A stretch of 36,938 nucleotides of DNA from a virus, in IMG/VR virus record IMGVR_UViG_3300020200_000073, positions 1 through 36,938 of that record; one strand, written 5' to 3'. The notes beneath the pieces were generated by a model. The model had not been told where the DNA came from. It ran no database searches and was given only the letters and a program-made list of their open reading frames with translations. The position numbers were made by a program, and so were the translations under genes. Shown here piece by piece: positions 31,342 to 36,938 of the stretch; the first letter of the stretch is position 1, and the number at the start of each line of letters is the position of its first letter.

Positions 31342-31616
31342 TAGAACGGTAAATCTTCTTTTTCTTCCTGAACAGGAGCAACCTTGGGCGTTGGCCTCCA
31401 GGTGTTCAGCTCAGCGTTGTGAGTGCCGTACTTGTCGGCTTCGCGCTTGGGCCAAGACGCGATACGGACATAGCCCTTTTCATCGCGATGCTCTTGAAGG
31501 AATGCAACGAACTTGTCCACGTTGTAAGCGATTTCAATCAGCTCCTTGCCGTTGATGTCTTTCTTGTTAACGTAAATCCCGTTTGCGAAAACTTTTGGGG
31601 GGTTTGTGTTTGCCAT
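31341..31616 (-). CDS. Putative single-strand DNA-binding protein with SSB-like tail
   Basis: This 91-aa protein ends in EEKEDLPF, close to the DDDIPF tip with which bacterial SSB recruits partner proteins. The body (KVFANGIYVNKKD, VDKFVAFLQEH, YVRIASWPKREADKYGTHNA, LNTWRPTP) resembles small phage SSB-like proteins that replace the usual OB-fold SSB in some Bacteroidetes phages. It lies among helicase, initiator and nuclease genes. It lacks a clear OB-fold signature, so it could instead be an adaptor that imitates the host SSB tail. It overlaps the upstream gene by 50 bp. Confidence 0.55.
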   Translation of the reverse strand: MANTNPPKVFANGIYVNKKDINGKELIEIAYNVDKFVAFLQEHRDEKGYVRIASWPKREADKYGTHNAELNTWRPTPKVAPVQEEKEDLPF

Positions 31617-31953
31617 TTTCGTAGATTTTAATGACTTTTTTTCTTTGGCGGTATCCGATTTTTTCTACCCGTTTATACATCTGACGATACCAATCAGTTG
31701 ATGAACGGTCATAATTCTTTGGATGCGAGTATGAATCGTATCCCTCCTGGTAAGCACGCATAAGCCCTTTGCTCTCTACATCACGCAGAGATTCAACTCT
31801 TTTGACCACAGCTCTCTTGACGAGGAGATCAGGTTGGTTGGATAGCCAATCCAAAAATAGCTCTATTGGGGTTGAACGATATTTAGGTTTCTCCGGTTCA
31901 ATCTTATCCACGGTGTATTTGATGTCGTTACCATTGCTCTTGCCTTCACTCAT
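31567..31953 (-). CDS. Hypothetical basic protein
   Basis: This 128-aa protein starts at an ATG (MSEGKSNGNDIKYTVDKIEP) that overlaps the DnaA-like gene by 8 bp; a longer frame to 32079 would lie inside that gene and is rejected. The middle is helical (PIELFLDWLSNQPDLLVKRA), and the end is strongly basic (YRQRKKVIKIYENGKHK, then SFRKRDLR), which suggests nucleic-acid binding. I do not recognise it. The overlap of about 50 bp with the next gene is long for this operon but leaves both frames intact. Confidence 0.6.
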   Translation of the reverse strand: MSEGKSNGNDIKYTVDKIEPEKPKYRSTPIELFLDWLSNQPDLLVKRAVVKRVESLRDVESKGLMRAYQEGYDSYSHPKNYDRSSTDWYRQMYKRVEKIGYRQRKKVIKIYENGKHKPPKSFRKRDLR

Positions 31954-32464
31954 TGTTGATTGCTTTAATCTTAATGACGGACGATTGAGTGCAGCGTTTG
32001 TCTTTGATGATGGATTTGACTTGGTATTGCAGAACGGTATTCGCTTCATCGGTAGTGTCCCAGAATCCGTAAAACTCATCCTTCATCCCTGAGCATTTGA
32101 CGTGCAATCCGTATTTAGTCTTGAACTTTCGTGGAACTATGGCGACTTTGCCTTCAATGATGTTGGATAGATTTTGTATGTCAAACTTCGTTCCTCTTGC
32201 GTTGGTCTTGATTTCTTTCTCCACCACATTGCAGGAATGGATGACGGTGGAATGGTCTTGCGAAAAGAACACCCTGCCAATGGCAAGTTTGCTGACCTCG
32301 GTGTATTTGCGGATGAGGTAGCAAGATAGCTGACGAGCGTGAACGATGTCCCTGCTTCGCTTTTTGGTTGGCATTAACGCAGGGTCAAGTTCGTAGTAAT
32401 CGCATACCGTGTTGATGATATTCTGCACGATGCCGTATTCCAATTTACCTACTTTGTGTTTCAT
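31946..32464 (-). CDS. Stand-alone DnaA domain IV-like DNA-binding protein
   Basis: Residues 10-85 of this 172-aa protein match the DNA-binding domain IV of the replication initiator DnaA: VCDYYELDPALMPTKKRSRD (20-39), VHARQLSCYLIRKYTE (41-56), then the signature FSQDHSTVIHSC (67-78), equivalent to DnaA's GG-R-DHTTV-H-A. The AAA+ ATPase domain is missing. The C-terminal 85 residues are basic and unique. It probably recognises DnaA-box-like sites, either as part of phage origin firing or to interfere with host initiation. It sits in the replication operon and overlaps a Zn-ribbon gene by 4 bp. Confidence 0.85.
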   Translation of the reverse strand: MKHKVGKLEYGIVQNIINTVCDYYELDPALMPTKKRSRDIVHARQLSCYLIRKYTEVSKLAIGRVFFSQDHSTVIHSCNVVEKEIKTNARGTKFDIQNLSNIIEGKVAIVPRKFKTKYGLHVKCSGMKDEFYGFWDTTDEANTVLQYQVKSIIKDKRCTQSSVIKIKAINNE

Positions 32465-32613
32465 TTCTCTTTATGGTTCTTTTTCGTTGTTTTTAGGACT
32501 GTAACGAGTTTGCCACAGTAAGGGCAGTATGGTCCTGTCTTAATGTCAAGCATTGCCTTTGACGCATCGTGGACGATTAAACCGTGGTCTGGACACATTC
32601 CTGCGTATTTCAT
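32461..32613 (-). CDS. Small zinc-ribbon protein
   Basis: This 50-aa protein (MKYAGMCPDHGLIVHDASKA...) has a CPxH pair near residue 7-10 and CPYCGK at 30-35, enough for one zinc site, and a basic tail (VLKTTKKNHKEK). It overlaps both neighbours by 4 bp (ATGA style), strong evidence that it is translated. It is too short to assign a role; nucleic-acid binding is plausible. Confidence 0.65.
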   Translation of the reverse strand: MKYAGMCPDHGLIVHDASKAMLDIKTGPYCPYCGKLVTVLKTTKKNHKEK

Positions 32614-32855
32614 AGTTCAAAATTATCTGCACACCAAATAGGGGTCTTTTCCCCAACATAAGCCCCACGAACATTGTAGCTGAAATACTCGCAAGCATCT
32701 TTAAGGCTCATATCGTTGCAAAGAATATCAATGCACTTGCTTACTGAATAAATCAGCCTCATCGTGGATTCTTCCACGCCAATAATGGCTTCATCAAACC
32801 CATCCGCTTTTAAAAAGGTTTCTTCGGGGTAAATTTCAATTAGGTCTTGTATCAT
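32610..32855 (-). CDS. Conserved small phage protein
   Basis: This 81-aa acidic protein (MIQDLIEIYPEETFLKADGF, then EAIIGVEESTMRLIYSVSK and RGAYVGEKTPIWCADNFEL) is of a type I recall often next to phage methyltransferase genes, ending with G-A-Y-V/F-G-E-x-T-P-I-W. The function is unknown. Both ends overlap neighbouring genes by 4 bp. Expression together with the methyltransferase is thus almost certain. Confidence 0.72.
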   Translation of the reverse strand: MIQDLIEIYPEETFLKADGFDEAIIGVEESTMRLIYSVSKCIDILCNDMSLKDACEYFSYNVRGAYVGEKTPIWCADNFEL

Positions 32856-33805
32856 ATCGCAAACATTCCAAGGGTTTTAGTTAATCTTTTTTCTGCAATC
32901 TTTTTGTATTCTTCGTTGAGTTCAAAGCCAACATAATTCCTTCCAAGTTTCTTGCTGACCAAAGCGGTTGTACCTGCTCCCATAAATGGGTCAAGAACCA
33001 ATCCTCCTTCGGGGCATCCTGCCAAGATACAAGGAACAATCAAATCTTCAGGGTAGGTGGCAAAGTGTGCGTCTTTGAATGGCTTGGTGGTTACTGTCCA
33101 AACGGAGCGTTTGTTGCGGGTTTCGTTAATAGTTACGAATGATTCTTGTCCGTTTTTGCCCGATTTGTCAATGGTTCGTTTGCCTTCGTATCGTATGTTG
33201 CCTGCGCCAGCCCTCTTGTCCGTTGCATAATGCTTTGCGTCCTCTTGTATTGCCTCCGAATCAAAGTAATATCTTGGCGATTTGGATAGCAGGAAGATAT
33301 ACTCGTGCGCCTTTGTACATCGGTTGGTCACACTTTCGGGCATCGGGTTTGGCTTGTGCCAAATGATGTCTTGACGCAGATACCAACCATCTGCTTGAAG
33401 GGCAAAGGCCACACGCCACGGGATGCCAACAAGGTCTTTGGGTTTGAGGCCAGATGTTTGTGGAGTGCCAACTAAAGTGGCTATTGGAATGTGGTTGTTT
33501 GATTGTAATTGCGATGTTTTAGGATTTTTACAATAATTCTCTCCTTTGTACCCACAATAACTATCCCCCAAATTCAACCACAGCGTTCCATCATCCCGAA
33601 GCAATCGCTTGACCTCACGAAACACCTCCACCATCTGCGAAACAAAGGCTTCGGGCGTTTCTTCCAACCCAATCTGCCCTTCGTGTCCGTAATCCCTTAA
33701 CCCCCAATATGGAGGCGAAGTAACGCAGGTATTGACGGATCCATCAGGCAAAGACCGCATTCCTTGAATGCAATCCTGATTAAAGATTTGGTCAACGAAG
33801 TTCAT
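32852..33805 (-). CDS. Site-specific DNA methyltransferase
   Basis: This 317-aa enzyme has catalytic motif IV TSPPYWGLRDYG (29-40) before the SAM-binding motif I DPFMGAGTTAL (about 271-281), an order typical of beta-class DNA methyltransferases. The SPPY motif occurs in both N4-cytosine and N6-adenine enzymes, so the target base is open. No matching restriction enzyme is encoded nearby, so the likely job is to protect phage DNA from host restriction. The recognition site cannot be read from the sequence. It overlaps the helicase gene by 1 bp. Confidence 0.92.
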   Translation of the reverse strand: MNFVDQIFNQDCIQGMRSLPDGSVNTCVTSPPYWGLRDYGHEGQIGLEETPEAFVSQMVEVFREVKRLLRDDGTLWLNLGDSYCGYKGENYCKNPKTSQLQSNNHIPIATLVGTPQTSGLKPKDLVGIPWRVAFALQADGWYLRQDIIWHKPNPMPESVTNRCTKAHEYIFLLSKSPRYYFDSEAIQEDAKHYATDKRAGAGNIRYEGKRTIDKSGKNGQESFVTINETRNKRSVWTVTTKPFKDAHFATYPEDLIVPCILAGCPEGGLVLDPFMGAGTTALVSKKLGRNYVGFELNEEYKKIAEKRLTKTLGMFAI

Positions 33806-35172
33806 TAGAATGGGGCTTTATTGTTTGCGATTCTTTCCTCAAAGGTAGGGATTTCTCCGTTAAATTCCAACACTTTTGTGTATTCTAATTTAATTCTTGC
33901 CATTGCAGTACCAACCTTACCGTTGCGATTCTTCCTGACCAAGATCTCCATCACCTCCAACATTTCGTGCTTGTTGGGGTCGCTCTCCTCCATATACTCG
34001 GCAGGTCGGAACACAAACAAGATTTTGTCTGCATCAAATTCTAACTGCCCTGTCTCCCTTAAATCGCTCATCTTCGGTCTCTTGGTTTCCCTTTGCTCAA
34101 CATTTCTTGACAAAGACGAAACCACGCAAAGCCATATGTTCAGCCTCTTGCATATCATTTTCAGGTACTTGGAGATGTTGGTAACTTGCTCAATCCTTTG
34201 CTTACTACGGTCTTCAGGGAGAGCAGAAATAAGTTGCAGGTAGTCTATGTACGCTCCTTCAATCTTGTGCGTCCTGATGAGCTTGATGAGTTCAAGTTCA
34301 ATGCGCGTGGGGTCTGCCCCAGGGATGTCCACGATGTGCAACGGAGCGTTCTTTACCCTATCCACCGCAATGCCCATTTGGGTGTATTGATCTCGGCTGA
34401 TCCGTGAGGTAACATCCAAAAACGCTTCGCCATCCACTTCGCAGAGGTTGGAAACAAGACGAGTCATTAACTGTTGCGTACTCATTTCAAGTGTGAAAAA
34501 GGCCACAGGTTTGCCGTTGATGGCTTGGTTGAGAGCGAATTGCACTCCAAGCGTGGTCTTACCCATACCGGGTCTGCCACCAAGCAGAACGAACTCCGAA
34601 GGCTTAAAGCCTGTAATCAGAGAGTCGGTGTTGGAATGGTAGGTCGGGGTGATACGGTTATCCCTTCTTCCTGACATAATGTCTGCCATTTCAACCATAT
34701 AACTGACAAGTAATTGGTGAACATCGGTGGCGATTGGGTCAGGGTCAAGCATCCGAATCTCCTGCATCTCATTGTAGAGCTTGTCTATATCCTGATGCTT
34801 GAGAAAATCAGCCTTGCACTCTTTGATTCGCTCACCCACATACCGCAGGTGGAGTTCGTGGCGATAATGCTTCCACCCATCGCAATGGTAGATCCCGTTG
34901 TCTATGTTGGCGAGATATACTGCGTCTATGGGCGTTTTAAGTTCAACGAGCTTACCATAAACCGTAACGGTATTGATAGGCTTTTCTTCCCTTCGCAGTT
35001 CTCGGATCGCACGAAAGATATTCCTACGCACCCCAGATTCAAAGTATTCCTCCCGAAGTTGGAGGACAATATCGCCAGGACGTATGGATTCGGTAATTAG
35101 GATGCCAAGCATCCTGTCCTGATACTCATCGTACAATACCTGGCTCTGGAGTATAGTTTCGGAGTGATTCAT
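33805..35172 (-). CDS. dnaB: Replicative DNA helicase, DnaB family
   Basis: This 455-aa hexameric helicase unwinds DNA at the phage fork. The N-terminal primase-interaction domain (residues 1-130) is followed by the RecA-like motor: Walker A GGRPGMGKTT (198-207), FFTLEMS, Walker B-like YIDYLQL and the late DLRETGQLEFDADKILFVF region with the arginine-finger area. I start at the ATG at 35172 because the 15 extra residues of the longer frame lie inside the upstream initiator gene. It still overlaps that gene by 47 bp. It presumably needs the upstream protein as loader. Confidence 0.93.
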   Translation of the reverse strand: MNHSETILQSQVLYDEYQDRMLGILITESIRPGDIVLQLREEYFESGVRRNIFRAIRELRREEKPINTVTVYGKLVELKTPIDAVYLANIDNGIYHCDGWKHYRHELHLRYVGERIKECKADFLKHQDIDKLYNEMQEIRMLDPDPIATDVHQLLVSYMVEMADIMSGRRDNRITPTYHSNTDSLITGFKPSEFVLLGGRPGMGKTTLGVQFALNQAINGKPVAFFTLEMSTQQLMTRLVSNLCEVDGEAFLDVTSRISRDQYTQMGIAVDRVKNAPLHIVDIPGADPTRIELELIKLIRTHKIEGAYIDYLQLISALPEDRSKQRIEQVTNISKYLKMICKRLNIWLCVVSSLSRNVEQRETKRPKMSDLRETGQLEFDADKILFVFRPAEYMEESDPNKHEMLEVMEILVRKNRNGKVGTAMARIKLEYTKVLEFNGEIPTFEERIANNKAPF

Positions 35173-35869
35173 CGGTTTGTTTTGAGGGTTTATTTTGGGT
35201 ATGCCTCTCTGACGCATTTAGAGGCTCATCATTGAACGCTTTATGCGTAAGGTATCTCACAGGGTCTTTGCGGTACTTACGCTCGTAGAAGGCTTCTAAA
35301 TAAGCGGGAAGGGTATTCCTGATTTTCTCCACCTCTTCGTCTGTGAGCTTGAACCAAGCGACCATTGCTTTGTCCTTGCCAACCTTCTTGTCGTAGAAGT
35401 TCCAAAAGCCTTCAAACATCTCGGTCATCTGCTCGTGGGAGTAGATTGAATTTCGTCTTAATCTTTCAAAAACCCTCCCCTTCTCTTTTCCTTCCTCCCC
35501 TTCTTTCTCCCCCACACCCCCTCTATTATCCCTACCTTCCTTATCTCTACCCCTCAGAGATATATAATTACTTATATCTTTATTATTATCTAATATAAAT
35601 CTTATTCGTTCAATTTTAGTTTTTTTCTGCGAATCAAGGTAGGGAATGCGGATATTTTCGCTATCCAACACGAGCGTTTCGTTGGCGATCAGGGCTTCCA
35701 AAACGGGTTGTCCGAGCAGGGTCAGAGCCTCGTTCACGGTCATATTGCCTTCGTAGGCGATGTAATCGCAGAAGAAATCCAGAGCAGCAAGTCGTATCAC
35801 ACTTGGCTCTTTGCCAAGCCTTGACAATCTCCACCAAGTCGGGGAGAAGATAAATTCGGGGTTAAGCAT
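35126..35869 (-). CDS. Replication initiator / helicase loader-like protein
   Basis: This 247-aa protein has an N-terminal winged-helix-like part (residues 1-95, with WWRLSRLGKEPSVIRLAALD). A highly charged low-complexity linker (about 103-133, Glu/Lys/Gly/Arg-rich) separates it from a C-terminal domain with FWNFYDKKVGKDKAMVAWFK (about 152-171) and YRKDPVRYLTHKAF, a pattern common in phage replication proteins of the lambda O or loader type. It directly precedes DnaB, so origin recognition or helicase loading is the likely job. An origin in its own coding sequence, as in lambda O, cannot be ruled out. Confidence 0.75.
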   Translation of the reverse strand: MLNPEFIFSPTWWRLSRLGKEPSVIRLAALDFFCDYIAYEGNMTVNEALTLLGQPVLEALIANETLVLDSENIRIPYLDSQKKTKIERIRFILDNNKDISNYISLRGRDKEGRDNRGGVGEKEGEEGKEKGRVFERLRRNSIYSHEQMTEMFEGFWNFYDKKVGKDKAMVAWFKLTDEEVEKIRNTLPAYLEAFYERKYRKDPVRYLTHKAFNDEPLNASERHTQNKPSKQTDESLRNYTPEPGIVR

Positions 35870-35937
35870 TGGTTTGGGGTTGGATTTTTGATGGATATGT
35901 GCTTCAATAGGTTTGGTTTTTTGGGTTAGTGAATGAT

Positions 35938-36138
35938 TTATTCAGCACCCGATGGCTCGGTCTCGGAGCAATCTTGCAGACCCCTGTGGTAAGCCTCGTG
36001 GGTTTGTTCTTGCTCCATCACGAGACCCCTCTCAAGGGTTTCGGTCAGTACGGTAAAGCCTTTGCTGATTTCTTCTTGCTCAAGTTCACGGAGGCGTAAT
36101 TCCTGGATTAACCACTCCATTGCAGTCATCTTGCTCAT
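35938..36138 (-). CDS. Small conserved phage protein
   Basis: This 66-aa protein begins MSKMTAMEWLIQELRLRELE, then an acidic helical middle, and ends with a 'E-Q-T-H-E-A-Y-H-R-G' segment. Similar MTAMxxLI...ExEQIxxAYxxG proteins are, as I recall, common in Bacteroidetes phages, with unknown function. It overlaps the upstream gene by 4 bp. The 68 bp after its stop, up to the initiator gene, show no motif. Confidence 0.65.
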   Translation of the reverse strand: MSKMTAMEWLIQELRLRELEQEEISKGFTVLTETLERGLVMEQEQTHEAYHRGLQDCSETEPSGAE

Positions 36139-36581
36139 TTGAAAGTAATTGCAATGCTTCCTTTTGTGCCTTTCGCTTCGCAGATGGGAATTTCCTCGCC
36201 TGTGGTTGGATCCGTAATCATCGCCTTCCCTGCTTGCTTAAACGCAAGTTTCAGCAGTTCCTCACGGTCTTTCAGTTGAGCCTTGATTTGAGCGTACACC
36301 GAATCGGTGTCGCAGTTCGGACCGATAGAACCTTCCTTAATTTGGATATTTGCACCAAAGACATCAAAGCTCTTGCCTGGGTATTTACCTGCCTCATCGC
36401 TCACCGCTTCTTCGGTAGCCTTAATGACCGCCTCAATCGCCTTGACCATTGCCTTGAGCTTGATGTGCGCTTCAAGGGCATTGACGTGGCCTTCGTTGAT
36501 TTGCTCAATCAATGTGAGCGAGAAGGTCTGAATATCAGCCCTGCTGACATTGGACCGAGGGATGGTGATTAGGTTTTCCAT
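36135..36581 (-). CDS. Hypothetical helical protein, recombination-linked
   Basis: This 148-aa protein is mainly helical (VSRADIQTFSLTLIEQINEG, ALEAHIKLKAMVKAIEAVIK, then SVYAQIKAQLKDREELLKLA) with a short beta end (MITDPTTGEEIPICEAKGT). It starts on the stop of the annealing-protein gene and overlaps the next by 4 bp. The coiled-coil-like design and place resemble phage proteins that protect DNA ends or assist an annealing protein, such as the Gam type, but no motif proves it. Confidence 0.6.
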   Translation of the reverse strand: MENLITIPRSNVSRADIQTFSLTLIEQINEGHVNALEAHIKLKAMVKAIEAVIKATEEAVSDEAGKYPGKSFDVFGANIQIKEGSIGPNCDTDSVYAQIKAQLKDREELLKLAFKQAGKAMITDPTTGEEIPICEAKGTKGSIAITFK

Positions 36582-36938
36582 TATTTCTTGTTGTTAAAGT
36601 AGTTAATGCCATTCTTGTACTTCTCTTCATCCCACTCGTTAGGGATGAATCTTATGTCAAGTTTCTCTGCGTCAGAGCCTTTGACTGCCTTTGCGATGAT
36701 GTACTCTTGATGCAGTTTCTTCAATGCCTCTGGCACAACCACAGGCTCGGTGGTGCGAGTTTTGGTTGCAGGGGCAGTCGTGGTGGTAGGCTTGGAAACC
36801 TTGCTTTCTACGGGTTTTACAGGAGTGTCCTGCTCACCTTTGAATACTGCAATACCAATGCCGATCCAAGAGGCAATCTTCGTAATCGCATCGGTGGTCG
36901 CACCTTTGGCGGCATCGCCCATATCATCGTTGGTGGAC
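36581..36938 (-). CDS. C-terminal part of a single-strand annealing protein (truncated by window)
   Basis: The frame stays open to the window edge, so the ATG at 36922 is probably internal. The upstream residues STNDD join directly to MGDAAKGATTDAITKIAS and WIGIGIAVFKGE. This is the K-G-A-x-T-D-A-x-x-K-x-x-S-x-x-G-I-G-x-D-V-Y/F motif of ERF/Rad52/DUF1071-like annealing proteins. A Pro/Thr-rich linker (SKPTTTTAPATKTRTTEP) and a C-terminal helix follow. Such proteins pair complementary single strands during recombination and replication. The N-terminal half lies outside the window, so the exact family is uncertain. Confidence 0.7.
   Translation of the reverse strand, partial: STNDDMGDAAKGATTDAITKIASWIGIGIAVFKGEQDTPVKPVESKVSKPTTTTAPATKTRTTEPVVVPEALKKLHQEYIIAKAVKGSDAEKLDIRFIPNEWDEEKYKNGINYFNNKK

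Noticed and set aside
31954-32079. 42-residue N-terminal extension of the basic protein ending at 31567
   Set aside because: It lies entirely within the DnaA-like gene, and its sequence looks non-coding. The ATG at 31953 gives the usual short overlap.
1-36938. Integrase, attachment site, CRISPR array or insertion sequence
   Set aside because: I found no protein with recombinase motifs, no regularly spaced repeat series, and no transposase or terminal inverted repeats anywhere in the window.

Overview
The window is most of the genome of a tailed, siphovirus-like double-stranded DNA phage of a Bacteroidetes (Bacteroidota) host. Three things point to that host group. Several genes are preceded by the Bacteroidetes -7 promoter element TAnnTTTG. 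Shine-Dalgarno sites are mostly absent. Many small proteins resemble families I know from Flavobacterium-type phages. I see no integrase, transposase, tRNA gene, CRISPR array or reverse transcriptase. Names without a diagnostic motif rest on position and general resemblance, not on a database search.

Layout. Positions 1-546 are mostly non-coding and AT-rich, with short repeats and a promoter for the small terminase gene. From 547 to 28095 everything is on the + strand. First come terminase (TerS, TerL), two small proteins, tail-assembly chaperones, the tape measure (1033 aa) and two large distal-tail proteins. A separately transcribed probable major tail protein follows (10580-11158). Next is a 3.7-kb cassette of three glycosyltransferases, one of them fucosyltransferase-like (GT10), and two FkbM O-methyltransferases (11234-14932). 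The head module comes after the tail module: portal, Mu F-like minor head protein, scaffold, major capsid, connector and neck proteins. Two paralogous tail-fibre-like proteins are flanked by two paralogous small proteins. The + strand block ends with holin, GH19 endolysin, two small proteins and a spanin-like protein.

From 36938 down to 28226 everything is on the - strand and forms the early/replication block, mostly with 1-50 bp overlaps. In transcription order it holds a truncated single-strand annealing recombinase, small proteins, a replication initiator or helicase loader, DnaB helicase, a DNA methyltransferase, a Zn-ribbon protein, a stand-alone DnaA domain IV-like protein, an SSB-tail protein, a VRR-NUC nuclease, a ParB-like protein and a metallophosphoesterase. 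The two convergent blocks meet at about 28100-28225, where there is a strong terminator and a possible small RNA.

The most notable points are these: the virion-glycosylation/methylation cassette embedded among structural genes; near-identical promoter-to-ATG modules predicting leaderless mRNAs; an overlapping ORF after the tail chaperone that lacks a usable ATG and opens exactly at a T TTT TTC slippery heptamer; a three-helix structured leader before the capsid gene; a DnaJ-like zinc motif inside the portal; and a phage DnaA domain IV-like protein.
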